DNA from: Immersiella caudata
Lineage: Eukaryota; Ascomycota; Sordariomycetes; Sordariales; Lasiosphaeriaceae
Direction: 5' to 3'
Length of the DNA: 64,000 nucleotides
Assembly (NCBI GenBank): GCA_030512335.1
Contig: JAULSU010000004.1
Coordinates: 3,906,001 to 3,970,000 of the forward strand
The notes below the pieces were generated by a model. It worked only from the letters and a program-made list of their open reading frames with translations. It had not been told where the DNA came from and did not search any database. Shown piece by piece: positions 1 to 11,309 of this stretch (position 1 is the stretch's first letter; the number at the start of each line of letters is the position of its first letter). The position numbers were made by a program, and so were the translations under genes.

Positions 1-405
1 CGCCGAGGGCGATCCATCCACCGCCGTCTGATGGTGCTGTCTCGACGATCCAACCCGGGTACTAAACCGCCGCCCCGGTGCAGCACTTGGATCCTCAGCC
101 CAAAGCTTGAACCGCCCCTCGATGCCCAACGAGGCCAGCAAATTCGGGTAGATGGTAGGGGGTAACCATTGCAGTTCGAGGATCTCGCCGCCATGGGCGC
201 CCCAGTTGTCGCAGTGGCGCCAGATGCCGTCTTTGTGCCGGTTGAAAACGCGTATCTTTCCATCGACGGAGCCCGTGGCGCAGCGGTCGCCGTAGCTGTT
301 GAAGGCGACGGCTTGGACGAGGTCTAGGTGGCCGTGCCGCACGAGATCAAAGGAGGCGCGCTCGTCGATGGCCGGCGGATCGGATAGGTAGGGTGCTATC
401 GACAT
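1..405 (-). CDS. seh1: Nucleoporin Seh1, N-terminal part (cut by window edge)
   Basis: This is the first 135 codons of a WD40 beta-propeller protein, starting at the ATG complementary to 403-405 and running off the left edge. The visible protein opens with a short acidic lead. A first WD blade follows, in which a GHLDLVQAVAFNSYGDR segment leads into TGSVDGKIRVFN, and then a second blade, GAHGGEILELQW to LGIEGRFKLW. This pattern is typical of fungal Seh1, a propeller shared by the Y-shaped (Nup84) nuclear pore subcomplex and the SEACIT/GATOR complex that controls TORC1 at the vacuole. Those roles are family knowledge. A Sec13-like propeller is the main alternative, but the lead and blade spacing fit Seh1 better. 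No intron is seen in the visible part. The gene lies in tandem with alg7 on the same strand. Confidence 0.85.
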   Translation of the reverse strand, partial: MSIAPYLSDPPAIDERASFDLVRHGHLDLVQAVAFNSYGDRCATGSVDGKIRVFNRHKDGIWRHCDNWGAHGGEILELQWLPPTIYPNLLASLGIEGRFKLWAEDPSAAPGRRFSTRVGSSRQHHQTAVDGSPSA

Positions 406-868
406 TTCGGCTGCCTGTTTGTGCGCAATTGCCTGTGTTTGGTTTGCGCAACAGTCCGCAAGTTCATTGGAAGGCGGGAGATTTGAACTGGTGTTGACGT
501 TGAAGTGGAGTAGGAAGTTCCCCATTGAGGTGAGGGATGTCCCCCATGGCCCAAGCTCCTTGCATCCCAACCCCACATTAAGCTTGTCGCCCAGTGCCCT
601 GTTGTTTTTGGTTGCCAAGACCAAAAAAAGGGGCGCGGGATCACCACTCTGATGAGATGTTCGGCACCGAGAGATCATAGTTGGATTTGTTATGACAGGA
701 TCAATCATAGAATATTTGATATAGTTTGAAACAATCACAATCCTTCAGGAATGTGATATCCATGTCTATTTGTTTTCATGCGTTTATCTCACATCATCCC
801 ATCCTGTCCTTCAAGGACCGACATATGTTCAGTGCATTACCGCTCCTTTATATCCATGCTCTATGATT
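406..868. other. Spacer between seh1 start and alg7 end
   Basis: These 463 bp should hold the seh1 promoter and 5' leader together with the alg7 3' untranslated region. Short ORFs on both strands resemble no protein and I see no RNA gene. Confidence 0.5.
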
Positions 869-2266
869 TCACAATCCCAAATTATCTTCCTTGAAGATCA
901 ACAAGGCCAGTTTATGTCGTGCAAACAAGCCCAGCATCCCCACCGCCACTTGCATCGCTGTGATTTCCGTAGCTAGTCTGTCTTCCCTCAGTGGACCTCT
1001 CCAGACAAGCCAAAGGTTGATAATGGTGAAGTTGCTCGTCTCGATGAACCGGCCCTCTGAGTCGAGTGTCACCCTGAGGAGGCGTAGTCGGTGCAGGAGT
1101 CTCAGCCCCCATGCTATCGGGGCGCGTGGCTGGCGATCAGCAGTCCACTCTGTGACGGAGGGCTCCATGAGCCCGGTGCGGGCATTGAAGCGTGGAAGGC
1201 GATGGCGAGGACAGGGCACGAGGCCGAAGAGCTGTGGTGTTGAGTAGATGAAGTTGAACCCTTGGGGGAGGAGAAGGAGAATGAGGGTTTTGCTGAAGTG
1301 GCCGAGGATAGCGACGGTGGCAAAGACCATACCTGCGAAGTAGCAGTAGGTGTCGCCGACGAAGACGCGGGCGGGGTACCAGTTGTAGTGGAGGAGGGCG
1401 AAGGAGACTCCCAGGAAGGGGAGAAGGAAGTAGAGGGAGAAGAGATGAGAGTCGGTGGCCGGATGCGGGTACGGCGTCAGGAGGTAGAGGGCATCATTGA
1501 AAGCGAGGAGGAGGGCGATGACGATGGATTGGGTGACTTCGATGCCGTTGATGCCGGCGAGGATGTTGATGGAATTAGGGCTGAATATAGCAATGGCAGC
1601 CATATAGACGTAGTAGAGCGCTCCAAGGTTGAAGAGCTCGCCCAGGAAGGGCTGCAGCGGAATGGGGATCACGATTGAGGTGACGCCAAAGTCGACAAAG
1701 TAGACAACGAGCAGCGGGATGGAGGCGAATGCTGGGATGAAGAACTTGTGGCGCCAGCGAATGTCGAAGAGGTCATCGCCGATGCCGAGGATGGCGATGG
1801 ACTGCAGCGAGATGATGGCCGACAGATAGGACGCCAGCTTGCCGTGCGGAAAGCGGTGCAGAAAGCGACCTTGTGACACATGGTCGACCTGCAGCACCAC
1901 ATCGCGGTTCCCGCCGCCGCTGGTGGCGGCGACGATGTCCTTGTAGAAGGGGAAGGGCACAAAAATGATGACGACCAAGAGATACACAACGGCGCATATG
2001 GCCCCCATACACTCGGGTAGCTCCCGGCGGTGGTGCTTGCTCATGTCGACGCCTTTGAGCCCGCTGCGGATGAAGGTGGGCCCGAGCCAGCGGATGAGCG
2101 CATAGGTAGCCCCAAACGCGATCCCGCTGAGCGCCAACGATGCAATGAGCGGCTCGCCATCGCCTTGGAACGTGTTGGCGAGCACCGCGGCGCACGCAAT
2201 CACGAGCGTGAGGAGGCCCATCGTCTCGTTGCGCGAGAGCGCCGTTTCTGGGTGATGCGCCATCAT
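869..2266 (-). CDS. alg7: UDP-GlcNAc:dolichyl-phosphate GlcNAc-1-phosphotransferase
   Basis: A single uninterrupted ORF of 465 aa, close to the yeast Alg7 length. It catalyses the first committed step of dolichol-linked oligosaccharide synthesis in the ER membrane (UDP-GlcNAc + Dol-P to GlcNAc-PP-Dol), the step blocked by tunicamycin. The family motifs are all visible: KGVDMSKHHR near residues 71-80, GIGDDLFDIRWRHK at 161-174 with the paired aspartates, the NILAGINGIEV loop at 234-244, ARVFVGDTYCYFAG at 299-312 and the HRLPRFN segment near 355-361. About ten hydrophobic segments are spread along the chain. Two adjacent ATG codons (2266 and 2263) open the frame and either could be used. A 22-nt poly(A) run lies about 190 bp upstream of the start. 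No introns are needed. Confidence 0.96.
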   Translation of the reverse strand: MMAHHPETALSRNETMGLLTLVIACAAVLANTFQGDGEPLIASLALSGIAFGATYALIRWLGPTFIRSGLKGVDMSKHHRRELPECMGAICAVVYLLVVIIFVPFPFYKDIVAATSGGGNRDVVLQVDHVSQGRFLHRFPHGKLASYLSAIISLQSIAILGIGDDLFDIRWRHKFFIPAFASIPLLVVYFVDFGVTSIVIPIPLQPFLGELFNLGALYYVYMAAIAIFSPNSINILAGINGIEVTQSIVIALLLAFNDALYLLTPYPHPATDSHLFSLYFLLPFLGVSFALLHYNWYPARVFVGDTYCYFAGMVFATVAILGHFSKTLILLLLPQGFNFIYSTPQLFGLVPCPRHRLPRFNARTGLMEPSVTEWTADRQPRAPIAWGLRLLHRLRLLRVTLDSEGRFIETSNFTIINLWLVWRGPLREDRLATEITAMQVAVGMLGLFARHKLALLIFKEDNLGL

Positions 2267-3217
2267 ATCTGGCGACTCTTAGCCCTCCCGCTTCGTTGTG
2301 GCGTTGGTGTTTCTTCTGCTGGCTGCGGTAGCCGTTGGACTACCTTACGACTGCGAGCCAGCTGCAAAGCCCGAGGTCATGGCGCGAATACGAAGGAAAA
2401 TTACCGAGCCGCAGTCACTCCAAGCGCGGAAAAGGAGAAGGTGAAATTGACACAAATGAAAAAAAAAAAAAAAAAAAAAAGGGGGTAGCACTCAGTTCGT
2501 GCAGATTGGAGAATCCTAAGAAAAGGTACACGTGGAATTAGAGGTCAAAGTAAGCGCTTCGAGGCTGAAGGCTTGAAAATTCGCTAGAAGCCAGATCTCC
2601 GGTCGCTAAATGACAATTGATTGTCTTGGCGATTCGCTGCGACAGCCTTGTGGGTCCGCTACAACCCGACTCCTCCCTGCAAGCCCCGCCGTCAGCTCGG
2701 TGTTCCCACCCACGACCGCTCTACGGCGCGGTCTATGAATAAACCGACCATGTTATTGGGCGGCGCCGTTACCGATGCGTCTTACATCAGTTCCTAACTT
2801 TGACTTCACTCCACAGCATGTCGAAGCACAAACACCTCATCGATAGAATGCAAAATGGTGAAGTTAATATCGATTATCATTTACGGTTTCCTCTTCCCAA
2901 CAAATTACAGAATACCGAGTCCATTGCCGTCGGATGGGTAACACCACTTTGGCTTGATCTATCCTAAAAAACCGCCACAACCTTGCCCAAATGTCCCACC
3001 AATTCTGTTCCGTGTATCCAACCACCGCCCCCTTTTCCACCGCATCCATCATACAGTAGGACATGATAACGATGTAGCTCATCCGTTCCGTCCCCTCTTT
3101 GTCAAATGTGTCAAATGCTTATTAACGGGTAATTACCACAAAAAAAATGGAATGCCAACGCCACCGACGCCGCAGCTGATGAAGACCGCTATTTGCCGCA
3201 AATAAGACCACTGCTTT
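2267..3217. other. Spacer upstream of alg7, downstream of MFS gene
   Basis: This 950-bp spacer contains the alg7 promoter and the 3' UTR of the MFS gene. It includes an A22-G5 homopolymer block at 2459-2485. No ORF here looks like a protein. Confidence 0.5.
2459..2485. repeat. A22-G5 homopolymer block
   Basis: Twenty-two A residues are followed directly by five G residues, about 190 bp upstream of alg7. A poly(dA:dT) tract of this size can exclude nucleosomes in fungal promoters (general knowledge), so it may help keep the alg7 promoter open. Confidence 0.8.
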
Positions 3218-5866
3218 TTACCGATCGCGCTCGCGCTCGTCCGCCGATGTGGAACCTGATCTGCTTCGCCCTCCCTTTTTCTCATCATCGTGAAGGATGT
3301 TCAGGCTAGTGCTCGACTCTGCGAAGGGATGTCCTTGCAAGGGTTGGCCGGGCATTCCAGGGATGCCCGCAATACTGCATCGGCAGTTATTGCAGAACGA
3401 GTCGCGATGCCCATCCGATCCAGGAACTGGTGGGGGAGCGAATGCCGGGTTCACATACATGACGGGCATTGGCACCATGCCGGACTGTCCGTAAGGCGAG
3501 TTTCCATAAGGAGAATTGGCGTACATTACTTGGGTCGGCATGCCCATCTGGCCGTACGGGTTGTTCGGATCACCGCTGTGCGGCATAAACACAACAGGTG
3601 CGGCAATTGCTGAGTTGTACGGGTTGTTGGAGTCAAAGCCAGTAGCCGGCAGGCTGAGGTTAGAGCCGTTGGGATCGTGAGGGGGCATGATGATGCTGTA
3701 GTGTGAGTTCTGACCCATACCGCCAGGCATCGACATCATGCTGTAGTGAGGGTTTCCGTGCTGATCAACGGCGATAACTCCGGTCGAGGGATTCGAGTTG
3801 CCATCATACCCACCCGGACCGCCCTTGCGGTCAATGGGCATGCCGTTGGGATCCATTGATTGGCGACCATCCATGACACCGCCGCTCATATGTTGCTGCA
3901 TGGGAATGTCGGGGCCACCAGGGGAGTTGCCAGCCTCGGCCTGCCCGCTCGGGCCGCCTGCGCCAGATTGCCCATTCTTGCCGATCTTGATGCTCCTCCA
4001 TTCCATGCCCAAGGCGCAGAGAAGAGAAGCAAAGCAGAAGCCAGCAGCGGCGAGGAAAATGCGCTGCGAAGCAAAGTTGTACGCATCAATTGCCAGGTCC
4101 CTGAACTTGGGGTCAATAGTCTTGAGGAGGTGCGTGATACCCTCGCCATTAATCTGCTTGGGGTCGAATCCGGGAATCGCGGCCAGTTGCGATCCCAAGA
4201 GGTTGCTGAGGATGGCTTGACCGATGGATGCAGAGATGGCACCACCAAGCTGCTGAAGGAAGAAATTGACGGCAATACCGATGCTGATGTCCTCCCGGGG
4301 AAGCACGGTCTGAATCGCAAGACCAGACGTTTGCATGCCAAAACCGAGACCGAAACCTGCAATAAACTGATATGCAATCCACTGGGATGAAGGGGTATCG
4401 CGGGTGAACGTCGTCATGAGACCCTCACCAATCGACATTACAGCGGGAGCGATGAGCATAGACGGGACGTAGTAGCCGATCTTTTGCGTCATGATACCGG
4501 CTCCGATGGAGGAAAAGACGAGACTGAGCACAAGGGGGAGAGTCCAGATGCCGGATTGGATAGGGCTTGCTTCCTTAACGGTTTGGACTACAGCAACGTC
4601 AGCGAATGTCCCAACAAGAGGAACTAGAACAGGATGAGCGGGGACTTACACCAGATCGGCACATAGAAGACCAGCAAAATCATGGATCCAGAGAGAAAAA
4701 AGGTGAAGGTGACACCAAAGGCAACGCTTCTCTGGGTGATAATCTTGGGCGGGACCAGCGCGGTTTCGGGCTTCATGATCTGAACAGAGATGAAAGCAAC
4801 CGTCGCGGCCACGAAGACGCCGAAGAGCATCACGATGCGCCAGTTTCCCCAGTCGTACGTGCCACCACCCCACTGCAGGGCCAGCAGGAGTGAAACCGTT
4901 GCAGGGAGGAAGAACAGCATGCCGATAGGATCCAAACGCTTGATGTGCTCCATGACGGGCGCTGGCCGTTGGTCCACCATCTTGGGGGGGTTCCAGAAGA
5001 ACATCATGAAGGCGAGTGACACAGCACCAATGGGAAGGTTTATGTAGAAGCACCACCTCCAAGTGGCTGCGCTCTCAGTGAAACCACCGCCGATGATAGG
5101 TCCCATGACTGAGGCAAGGCCGAACACCAACCCGAAGAGACCCTGGAACGCGGGACGACGGTGCAGCGGGATCATGGGAATCATGATCAGCATGGTGCCC
5201 GAGAAGATACCGGCCGAGGCCGCACCGGCGATGGCGCGCCCAAGAATGAAGACAACCGACGTGGGCGCGGCGCCGCAGATGGCCGAACCGATCTCGAAGA
5301 TGATGACGCTGATGATGAAGGTCCTGTCCGTGCGTTAGCGGCCGGCTGGCTAGCGGGCGTTGTGGAACGGAGCACTCTCACCATTTCATGTCGTAGTACT
5401 TGTAAATGCGGCCGTAGAGGAGCTGGGCGCAGGCCGTCGTCAACATGTAAGCGGAACCATACCAACCGACGTCACCCAGCGCCTTGTAGTCGTCGGAAAT
5501 ACGCGGGATGGCGGGAGCGATGATGGTTCGATCAAGGGCGACGAGAAAAAGGGCGAGAAAGTTGCAAACGAGCGTAGCCCAGAACTTGAAGCTCCGGGGC
5601 TGGAACAGCTCTGGATCATGTCCTCCGGGACCCATTGAACCACCTTTGGGGACCTCACTGCCGCCGGGAGCGCCCGAGGAGGACGAGTTGGGCCTGCTGG
5701 GGCCGGGGCTGCCGATGGGGCCGAGCTGCCCTCGCGGGGGCGGCAGGCCTGGCGAGTCGGGCGCGAGCTTCTCCAGCTCGCTCGGGTCGACCGAAGTGTG
5801 TCCTGTTCGGAAGGCAGGCAGCGACTGGCGACTGCCCAGCGAGGTGGTAGAGTTCATGGCGGCCAT
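3218..5866 (-). CDS. DHA2-type MFS multidrug efflux transporter with long C-terminal tail
   Basis: Three exons (5866-5382, 5323-4650, 4587-3218) join in frame to 842 aa. The splices restore the family signatures DMKWTFIISVIIFEIGSA and VPIWFQTVKEASPIQSG. About 90 disordered N-terminal residues precede the first membrane segment. LDRTIIAPAIPRI (motif D1), GRIYKYYDMKW (motif A region) and GPIIGGGFTESAATWRWCFYINLPIG (typical of 14-TM DHA2 pumps) identify it as a plasma-membrane proton antiporter exporting drugs or toxins; the substrate is unknown. After the last membrane segment comes a tail of about 250 residues rich in Gly, Pro, Asn, Met and Gln. It carries NSPYG-type repeats, a CNNCRC cluster and a charged RS-rich end, far longer than the usual tail. 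The start is the ATG at 5866 (Kozak-like ACCATGG); another ATG lies at 5857. The gene is divergent from the Zn2Cys6 factor at 8592, which may regulate it. Confidence 0.9.
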
Positions 5867-8591
5867 GGTCGACGATGTCCGGACGACCAGGGGCCGGCCT
5901 CGTTCCTCTCGCAATCCTTCCACTCGAGACGCGCTGTCGTCGGGCGCAGGTGGGAACGAGCGAGCGAAAGGAAAAACAAAAAAAAAGGAAAAGAGCTAAC
6001 GAGGGGAGGGAGAGGTGGTCGACAGGTGAAGAGACAACGAGGGAATGAGGGACCAGAAGACCGGAACCTGCGAGCTGCGAGTGTGATGGGCGATGTATGC
6101 TCCCTATAGGAGGAGCTGACCGGGGAGGTCTGCCAAGCAACGCGTGGAGACGGGAGGCGAAAGAAGACAAGGTCCGGAAGTCCCCTGCCTGCGTCTCGAG
6201 GCTGGGCTGCCGCTCGGGAAATAATACTACGCAGCTACGTTGCTAATACGACTGGGTAGCGGTGGTAGGGGCGCGCGTGTGGTGGCCGTGTGTGTCGTGT
6301 GGCCGTGGCCTGCTGCTGGCGCTCGGGGCTGTTGCGGGCTGTGGGATGATCCTGGATTGATTTCCGGGAATCTCAAAAGAGAAACTGCAGAACAGGGAGG
6401 CAGGAACGAACGGGACAATCGGTATGGACGGACCGCTATGGACTCATGGAGCACGGGCTTGCATTGGTTCCCAAACGCAGCATTGTTTAGGGAGGATGGA
6501 TGGCGCCGGAGTTTGTCTTATAAGACTTGCCTGTGGTCCCATCAGATTCCGGGTTGAGTTGTCGTCCACCTCGCACTCAGGACGGCTCCGTCGTCTCACG
6601 CGTGCTCACCGCGCGCGGGCGCAGTACCTTGTCCCTGCTGCTGCCGCTGCTGCTGGTGTTGGCCCAGCGGGGGTGAGAGCGTACTGCGCACCATTGAGTA
6701 CAAGGATGGCCGCCGAAGGCCAGGATGAGCACGGCGGGCAGCGCAATCTAGTAATCGAGGTAATCTATCCAGGCCGCTCAAATTTAGCTGAGGTCGGCGT
6801 TGGCGGGCGCCGTTGCTGGCTCCAGGCTGAAGGCTTGGGCCATGCTTGGGAGTCGGCGCGGGCGGGGAGTTGGGAGCTTTCGAGTGGGCCTGATATTATG
6901 ATGTGAGAGTTATTTGCGGGAGGGGGGTGATGGAATTTCCCCATCGGATCCGCGGTGCTTGCCCCTGCACGGTTGGCAAGACCCCAGTTGCGGCTGTCGA
7001 ATAAGCATCGAACTGGCGTCGAATGAACGTTCGCAGCCCCGCGCAGCCTGGGGTGGTACAGAAAACACGTGGTAGCTCCAGCTGCTTTTCTGTAGCTGTC
7101 CCTACCAATCGTCTCCACTCTCTCCTGGAGCCATAAGCAGCGAAATTAGGGCCCGTCCGGACAGCTGCCGATCTTCCCAACTTGGCTAGTCGTCAGGAGA
7201 CCCTTGCCCGCGTCATGCGGTGGTGATTCTATGGTTCGCGCTTGACCCCTACCGAATGTGCCCGGTTGGGCAACCTGTGCTGGGTTCTGCCAGCTGGCGT
7301 CTGCGCCTGCCTGCTGGCAACCCGTATCTCGGGCATTCCGTCCGCCTTTCGGTCCCGAACCCGGTGCTCCCCTTTTGTCTGCGGTTCAAGACAGTGCGGA
7401 GGAAGGCCATTCCTTCCTTGGCGACAGCCATCCCACTGCCCCTTCCATGGCTGTTCCGGGCTGCCGGCACCGCCTGGACCCTGAGCACACAGGGCAAGGC
7501 GAGGGTTGACGGTGCAGACGCCGCTGTTTCTTTTTTTTAAATCAACACGGCCTCCACCGTGCTCAACTGGGGCGGCGCAGACTGTTCGCTGCCCGTAATC
7601 CGTATCGCCGTGTTTGTCAGGTTGGCGGATTGAATGCTTGTTGCAGGTTGCCCTTTCTCCTCACCTGGCTCAGCTTCGCTCACCGGACTTTCCTTGTGTT
7701 TCTTGCTGCGCAGCTCGATTCCAGTCCTGCTCCTTCGAGCCAGTAAACCAAAGCAAAGCAATGAACCACGCATCTGGCGCAGCCATTTAGAGCCCAGCAG
7801 TTTTGAGACCCGCATCATCGCGCGCTCTCGGCCTGTCTGTCTGCCCGTCGTCGTGGAAGCGTTCTGTTTCCTTTCCCGGCCCGCGCCACCAAACCAGCTC
7901 GCTTCCTTCCCTGGCAGCTGTCAACTGGGATCCAAAGGACTTCGGTCTGGTTCAGCCCGACGAACCTGAAGCCTGGCACGCCTTTCGTCACCCCGGCCGA
8001 GCTGGCCCCCAGACTGGTCGGCGCGCAAGCTTCGTTCGCCGACTCGTGCAGCTTTCAGTGTCATCGGCCCTGCACGCGCTCGCCGTTCGTGGCGGACAAC
8101 GCACACCCTGGGTGCCGTTTTTTCCTGACGCCTCGACACCGGGACCTGGCCCCTCCTCTCTCGATCGCCGAAGCCGTCTCGAAGCAACCCCGCGTCCCCC
8201 CCAATCGACGGGCACAACTGACGGCGGAAGCCCTCCTCGCCGCGAGTTCCATTGTTCTCTCGGTTTTAGCCTGACGCCGAGTGCGGCTCTGCCTGGTGGC
8301 CACCCCCTCCCCCATCATCCCTCCCCCCGCCAGGCGATCCGCTACCAACACCACACCCTCCACGCGCAACGGCACCCCTCCCCCCCCCGGTCCCCTTGTT
8401 AGTCCCGACCAGGACTCTGGCTTGCACTGCGCGCTGCTCGCTCACTGCGCTGCAACAGCAGGTCATCCTGCTGGTCGCGCTCAACCAAGCCGGACTGCTC
8501 CTCGTGGGTTTCCTCTTTCGGACCCGAGGGGCGTGCGCTGGCATCCGGAAACTCGGAATCTCTCAAACACCCTCCGTACATATTGCCGACG
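5867..8591. promoter_or_regulatory. Shared 2.7-kb divergent intergenic region (MFS / Zn2Cys6 factor)
   Basis: This long region holds the promoters and probably long leaders of both flanking genes. The part just before the Zn2Cys6 factor (about 7600-8580) is strongly C/T-rich, as in long fungal 5' leaders, and contains several short upstream ORFs. The long ORF at 7803-8402 has no protein-like composition. A possible 5'-UTR acceptor for the MFS gene (CGACAG) lies near 5937. I see no tRNA, repeat or extra gene. Confidence 0.4.
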
Positions 8592-11309
8592 ATGGCTTCC
8601 GAGCAGGCCCCCCAGGGCGCCGAACTGCCTCCGCCTCCGTCGCCGTCGCCGCAGCGGCACCCCGCCGTGCTGTCCGGGTCTGAAGCCGCGGCCATGAAGT
8701 TGACACGCGGCCATTCATGCGTCCTGTGCCAGCAGCGCAAGGTCCGTTGCGACAAACAGAAGCCATGTGCGAACTGCGTCAAGGCCAATGTCGACTGCCG
8801 TGTTGTCCCGCCCCAGCCGCCCCGACGCCGGAAGAAGAAGCCGCACGAACGGGACTTGATAGATCGTCTTCGCAAATATGAGTCACTGCTGGCTCAACAC
8901 GGCGTCAACTTCGATCCCATCGCCCATGACCTCAAGCCCTCAGAGACCCCTGACGATGTGGCCGACCTGGAGCAAGACCTCAGTGGTCTCAAGACGTCGC
9001 CGTCGTCTGTGGCTGACCATGCCTCGCCGGAGCAAGGTCACGATAAGTAGGTGCACCATCCAGTGATCTCAAAGGTTCGATGACTGACATTGCCTCGTAG
9101 GCAAAAGTGGTTTCCTTATTACAAAGAGGTATGTCGTTCGCCGCGTGCCCCTGATCCTTCGTCTGCTTTCTTTCTTGTTTTTGTCTTTCAGTCATCGCAC
9201 ACTCGAAAAGGCCCGCTTCACTTCTTGTTCTGCGAAAGTTCCCTTCTTACCGCCCACGGTTTACTTTCTTGGCGCGACGCAGTGGAACTCTGTCCCGTCT
9301 CGTTGCCCCTTGCACGTGTCTAACATGTGTCGACAGTACCGGGCTACTGATGAGATGATGAACGACTCTTCAGATGAGGATTACGATGGCCCAACCCTTC
9401 ACCATGCATTTGACACCATGTTCGAGAACAACGATGGGTTTCCCTTCGTTGTCGGCGGTGCCATGATCAGCGTCACCGCCGCCCATCCATCTGCCATCCA
9501 GATATTCCAGCTGTGGCAGATATATATCAACAACGTCAACCCCTTACTCAAACTCAGCCACATCTCTACCCTCCAATCCCAGATCATCACAGCTGGCGCA
9601 AATACAGCCAAAATCTCCAAGCCTCTGGAGGCGTTGATGTTCGCCATTTACTTCTCCGCAATCACGTCCATGACGGACGAGGAAGTTCAGAACACCTTCG
9701 GCGATGACAAGGCTGTATTGTTGACGAGATTCCACAATGCCACTCAGCAATCCCTTGTCAACGCAGGCTTCATGCGGTCGACGGAGCTGATGGTGCTGCA
9801 GGCTCTCTTGTTATACCTAGTAAGACTTTGTTCTTATCTATCTACTAGGCCATGCCCGTTAACTCTCTTCAGCTTTGCGTCCGTCCTTATGTCGACCCAC
9901 GCTCATTGTTTTGTCTCATCGGAATTGCGGTGAGGATCGGCACCCGGCTAGGGATTCACCGAGATGGCGCTCAATTCGGCCTGCCACCGTTCGAGACCGA
10001 ACTGCGAAGACGTCTGTGGTGGCAGTTGGTCCTTTTCGACAAGCGTGTTGCGGAGATTACCGGGTCCTCCATCACAGCCCTGTCAACCTGCGGGGGAGAT
10101 TGCCGGTTTCCTCTCAATCTCAATGACACCGACCTGAGTATCCATACCAAAGACCCGCCCACCGCCTATCCGGGCCCAACGGAAATGTTATTCTGCCTTA
10201 CCCGGATAGAGCTTACCGTAGCCGCGACTCCAAACAGTCCAGGTGCCCCAGCTACTGGTGGGGGTGGGAGCGGGGGTGGTGGCAGCAACAGCGGAGTCCC
10301 ATCAAACAAGCCGAGGATACAGTACAGCCCAGCGCCGTCATCACCGGACGTTGCCACGCATCTAGCCAATCACAACCTCCCCAACAACCTAGAGAGTTTC
10401 TGCAACTATATCGAAAGCGGATATCTCAAGCACTGCGACCCAAAGATACCGCTGCATTTCTTCACGCTGATGATGACACGGCAGGCCCTTTGCAAGCTAC
10501 GGGTTATCGATTTCCTCTGCCGAGGTGTCCCAAGTGACTCGCTTGACCAGGCAGAGCGTGATCATCTCTTTGTCGAGGCTGTAAAGGTGGTAGAATACGA
10601 CAACATCATCCAAAGCACAGAGTCGATACAGGGTTTCCGTTGGTACACCTATCAACACTTTCCCTTCCCGGCATACATTTTCTTAGTTTCAGAGCTACGC
10701 CACCGGACGACCGGGGATTTGTGCGAGCGAGCCTGGGCTGCCATGATTGAGAATCACGAGCGCCGCGGCTTGACGCGAAATCTGCGCTCCCCAATGCATA
10801 TTGCCTTTGGTCACTTCTTCGTCAAGGCCTGGGATGCCCGTGAGGCGGCCGAGCTGCAAATGGGACGCCCATTACAAACCCCCAGGATTGTTGCGCTGCT
10901 ACGCAACACCATGTCCCGGTGGAAGCGGCCGGGCCCCGCTAATGGCAGCGGCCCAGGTGCGCCACTGGGTCCTCAAGTTTCCGGCCCGGGGGCTTCTGGC
11001 GCGGTAGGTGGTGCGAGTGGTGCGAGTGGTGTTGCCACGGGCGAACCCAGCACCGGCACATCAGCTGGCATGTATACGGGCAAGCCTATGGCTGAGGTGA
11101 CCACACCACAGATGAGCAACGCACCTGGCCTTCCGCTTGACGATTCAATGATGTTTGGGGCCTTCGACGCCTCCAGCCAGATGTTTGGACAGCCGATTCA
11201 AGAGGTCGACTTTGGGCAGATGGACTGGAACTACCTCGTGCAGTACAGCTCGTTCGGCGGCTTCAACCCTAATCCATACTCACAGCAGCAGGGTCCAGGA
11301 GCACAATAG
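8592..11309 (+). CDS. Zn2Cys6 fungal-specific transcription factor
   Basis: Four exons (8592-9046, 9101-9128, 9337-9819, 9873-11309) join to 800 aa. A Zn2Cys6 binuclear cluster lies at residues 43-69 (C43, C46, C53, C59, C62, C69; spacing CX2CX6CX5CX2CX6C). A basic linker PPRRRKKKPHERD and a short coiled coil (RDLIDRLRKYESLLAQHG) follow. The middle carries the fungal_trans homology domain, including the hallmark IAVRIGTRLGIHRDG and ELRRRLWWQLVLFDKRVAE. Exon 2 is only 28 nt and encodes most of the conserved WFPYYKEYR segment, which supports the splices. A natural Gly4Ser-Gly4Ser stretch (10257-10286) sits within the domain, and the C-terminus is Gly/Ser/Pro-rich. It acts in the nucleus as a pathway-specific regulator; the target is unknown, but the divergent MFS efflux pump is the obvious candidate. 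The first in-frame ATG is 8592. Confidence 0.92.
10257..10286 (+). other. Natural (Gly4Ser)2 linker inside the transcription factor
   Basis: Ten codons encode GGGGSGGGGS within the middle homology region, followed by NSG. The DNA is a degenerate GGN run, so replication slippage is the likely origin. The stretch would form a flexible loop. Confidence 0.85.

Noticed and set aside
7803..8402. 199-codon ORF upstream of the first Zn2Cys6 gene
   Set aside because: Arg/Ser/Pro-rich composition of translated C/T-rich leader DNA and no conserved segment.
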